Both the position numbers and the translations under genes were made by a program. This document shows, piece by piece, positions 63,350 through 64,000 of a DNA stretch of 64,000 nucleotides. Positions within the stretch are counted from its first letter, which is position 1, and every line of letters begins with the position of its first letter. Location: contig NZ_BOOF01000040.1 in the NCBI RefSeq assembly GCF_016863095.1, forward strand, positions 1 through 64,000, in the 5' to 3' direction. The notes under the pieces are model-generated. The model did not search any database. It saw nothing but the letters and a program-made list of their open reading frames with translations, and was not told the origin of the DNA. The DNA comes from Microbispora siamensis. Its GTDB lineage: Bacteria > Actinomycetota > Actinomycetes > Streptosporangiales > Streptosporangiaceae.

Positions 63350-64000
63350 CTAAGGCGGTCGTACGGCCCCGGCGTAGTCGCTTCGGGACATCGGCGCGAT
63401 CCGTACGTGGCTGCCGGTGTACGGAGCATGGACCATCTTCCCCTTGCCGATGTAGAGGCCCACATGGTGGATCGTGTCGGGATTTCGGGGGTTGTACGCG
63501 AAGAAGACCAGGTCGCCTGGTTGGAGCTGGGAGCGGTCGACGTGCTTGCCCGAGTGCCACTGGGGGCCGGTGGAGGAGCCGATGCGGACGCCTGCCTTGC
63601 TCCATGCGTACTCGGTGAGGCCGCTGCAGTCAAAGCCCTTGGTCCTGGCGCCTCGGCCGGTGCCGAAGCTCGGCCCGCCTGGCCCGCCGCCACCCCAGGA
63701 GTAGGGCACGCCGATCATTCGAAGCGCGGCTCTGACAGCGATCGCACCTCGCTCAGAGGGCCTCTCGATCAGCACGTTTCCGTCAGAGATCGTCTCGTTG
63801 GCAGGGTTGTTCGCCCTGAGTTTCAGTTCCTCGCAGAGCCGGCCCGCGACGGTGGTCACGATGTCATCAGCGCGTTTCCTGATCTCGTCAAGGTCGGGCT
63901 GCTTGCTTGAGTCCTGGCCGGTCAGGTCCCTGGCGATACTGGCGACGAGCGCGTCACGCGGAACGCCGAGCCCGGCTGCGGCTTGGATACTGCCCCGCAT
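63350..64000 (-). CDS. NlpC/P60 peptidoglycan hydrolase, C-terminal part (runs off the window)
   Basis: At least 216 residues of a cell-wall endopeptidase. The catalytic Cys is in FDCSGL and His in IHHVGLYIG; VPYSWGG and PGDLVFF are family motifs, and HVRIAP ends the domain. Upstream, PRDALVASIARDL and the NPANETISDGNV stretch form a helical region like those of conjugation-linked hydrolases of actinobacterial elements. The true start lies beyond 64000. Confidence 0.9.
   Translation of the reverse strand: MRGSIQAAAGLGVPRDALVASIARDLTGQDSSKQPDLDEIRKRADDIVTTVAGRLCEELKLRANNPANETISDGNVLIERPSERGAIAVRAALRMIGVPYSWGGGGPGGPSFGTGRGARTKGFDCSGLTEYAWSKAGVRIGSSTGPQWHSGKHVDRSQLQPGDLVFFAYNPRNPDTIHHVGLYIGKGKMVHAPYTGSHVRIAPMSRSDYAGAVRPP

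Overview
The window is high-GC actinobacterial DNA. GTG and TTG starts are common, genes often overlap as ATGA or GTGA, and there are AfsR/SARP, ECF41-type sigma, MmyB-like XRE and LacI regulators, secreted CBM2 glycoside hydrolases and a rifampin phosphotransferase. This fits a soil actinomycete, perhaps of the Streptosporangiales; the genus cannot be fixed from the sequence alone.

Layout. (1) 1-6458: a secreted xylan-degrading locus with a CBM2 protein, an SGNH esterase-CBM2, a GH10 xylanase-CBM2, a CBM2-GH62 arabinofuranosidase and a LacI-type regulator. Two classes of operator-like palindrome lie in its promoters. (2) 6580-20069: mixed chromosomal genes, including two XRE/HIT/SRPBCC genes, an MFS exporter with an epimerase, rph (rifampin phosphotransferase) beside a DrrAB-type ABC exporter, a giant SARP regulator, and an ECF41-like sigma factor with a possible small lipoprotein. 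(3) 20091-46570: a large catabolic island. It carries the 2-aminomuconate route of 3-hydroxyanthranilate breakdown: 3-hydroxyanthranilate dioxygenase, ACMS decarboxylase, semialdehyde dehydrogenase, RidA-type deaminase, a tautomerase, oxalocrotonate decarboxylase and oxopentenoate hydratase. Interwoven with these are an MHS-type importer, a dipeptide-type ABC importer, CoA-activating and beta-oxidation-like enzymes, two alpha/beta hydrolases, an amidohydrolase and an IclR regulator. The last two pathway genes (acylating acetaldehyde dehydrogenase and hydroxy-oxovalerate aldolase) are broken, and they are followed by further gene remnants (44384-46570). (4) 46742-49142: an SDR, an XRE regulator and a hypothetical gene. 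(5) 49143-55350: an integration-scar zone. The 3' half of a tRNA-Gly(CCC) gene is repeated three times with two families of longer direct repeats, alternating with small orphan genes and transposase remnants; no integrase is present. (6) 55861-59169: DHA2 exporter, LysR regulator and DUF427 gene. (7) 59849-62930: a cold-shock/stress cluster of a MerR-like regulator, a frameshifted STAS gene, a DEAD-box helicase and cspA, with several strong hairpins. (8) 63235-64000: a 110-bp MITE-like palindrome and the 3' part of an NlpC/P60 hydrolase gene running off the window.

How the genes work together. In region 1 the esterase, xylanase and arabinofuranosidase remove acetyl groups, cut the backbone and remove arabinose side chains of xylan, and CBM2 modules anchor them to the polymer. 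In region 3 the encoded steps lead from 3-hydroxyanthranilate to 4-hydroxy-2-oxovalerate. The two transporters and the extra hydrolases suggest (inference) that the natural substrate is a larger conjugate of this aromatic. The final cleavage to pyruvate and acetyl-CoA must come from genes elsewhere if the breaks are real.
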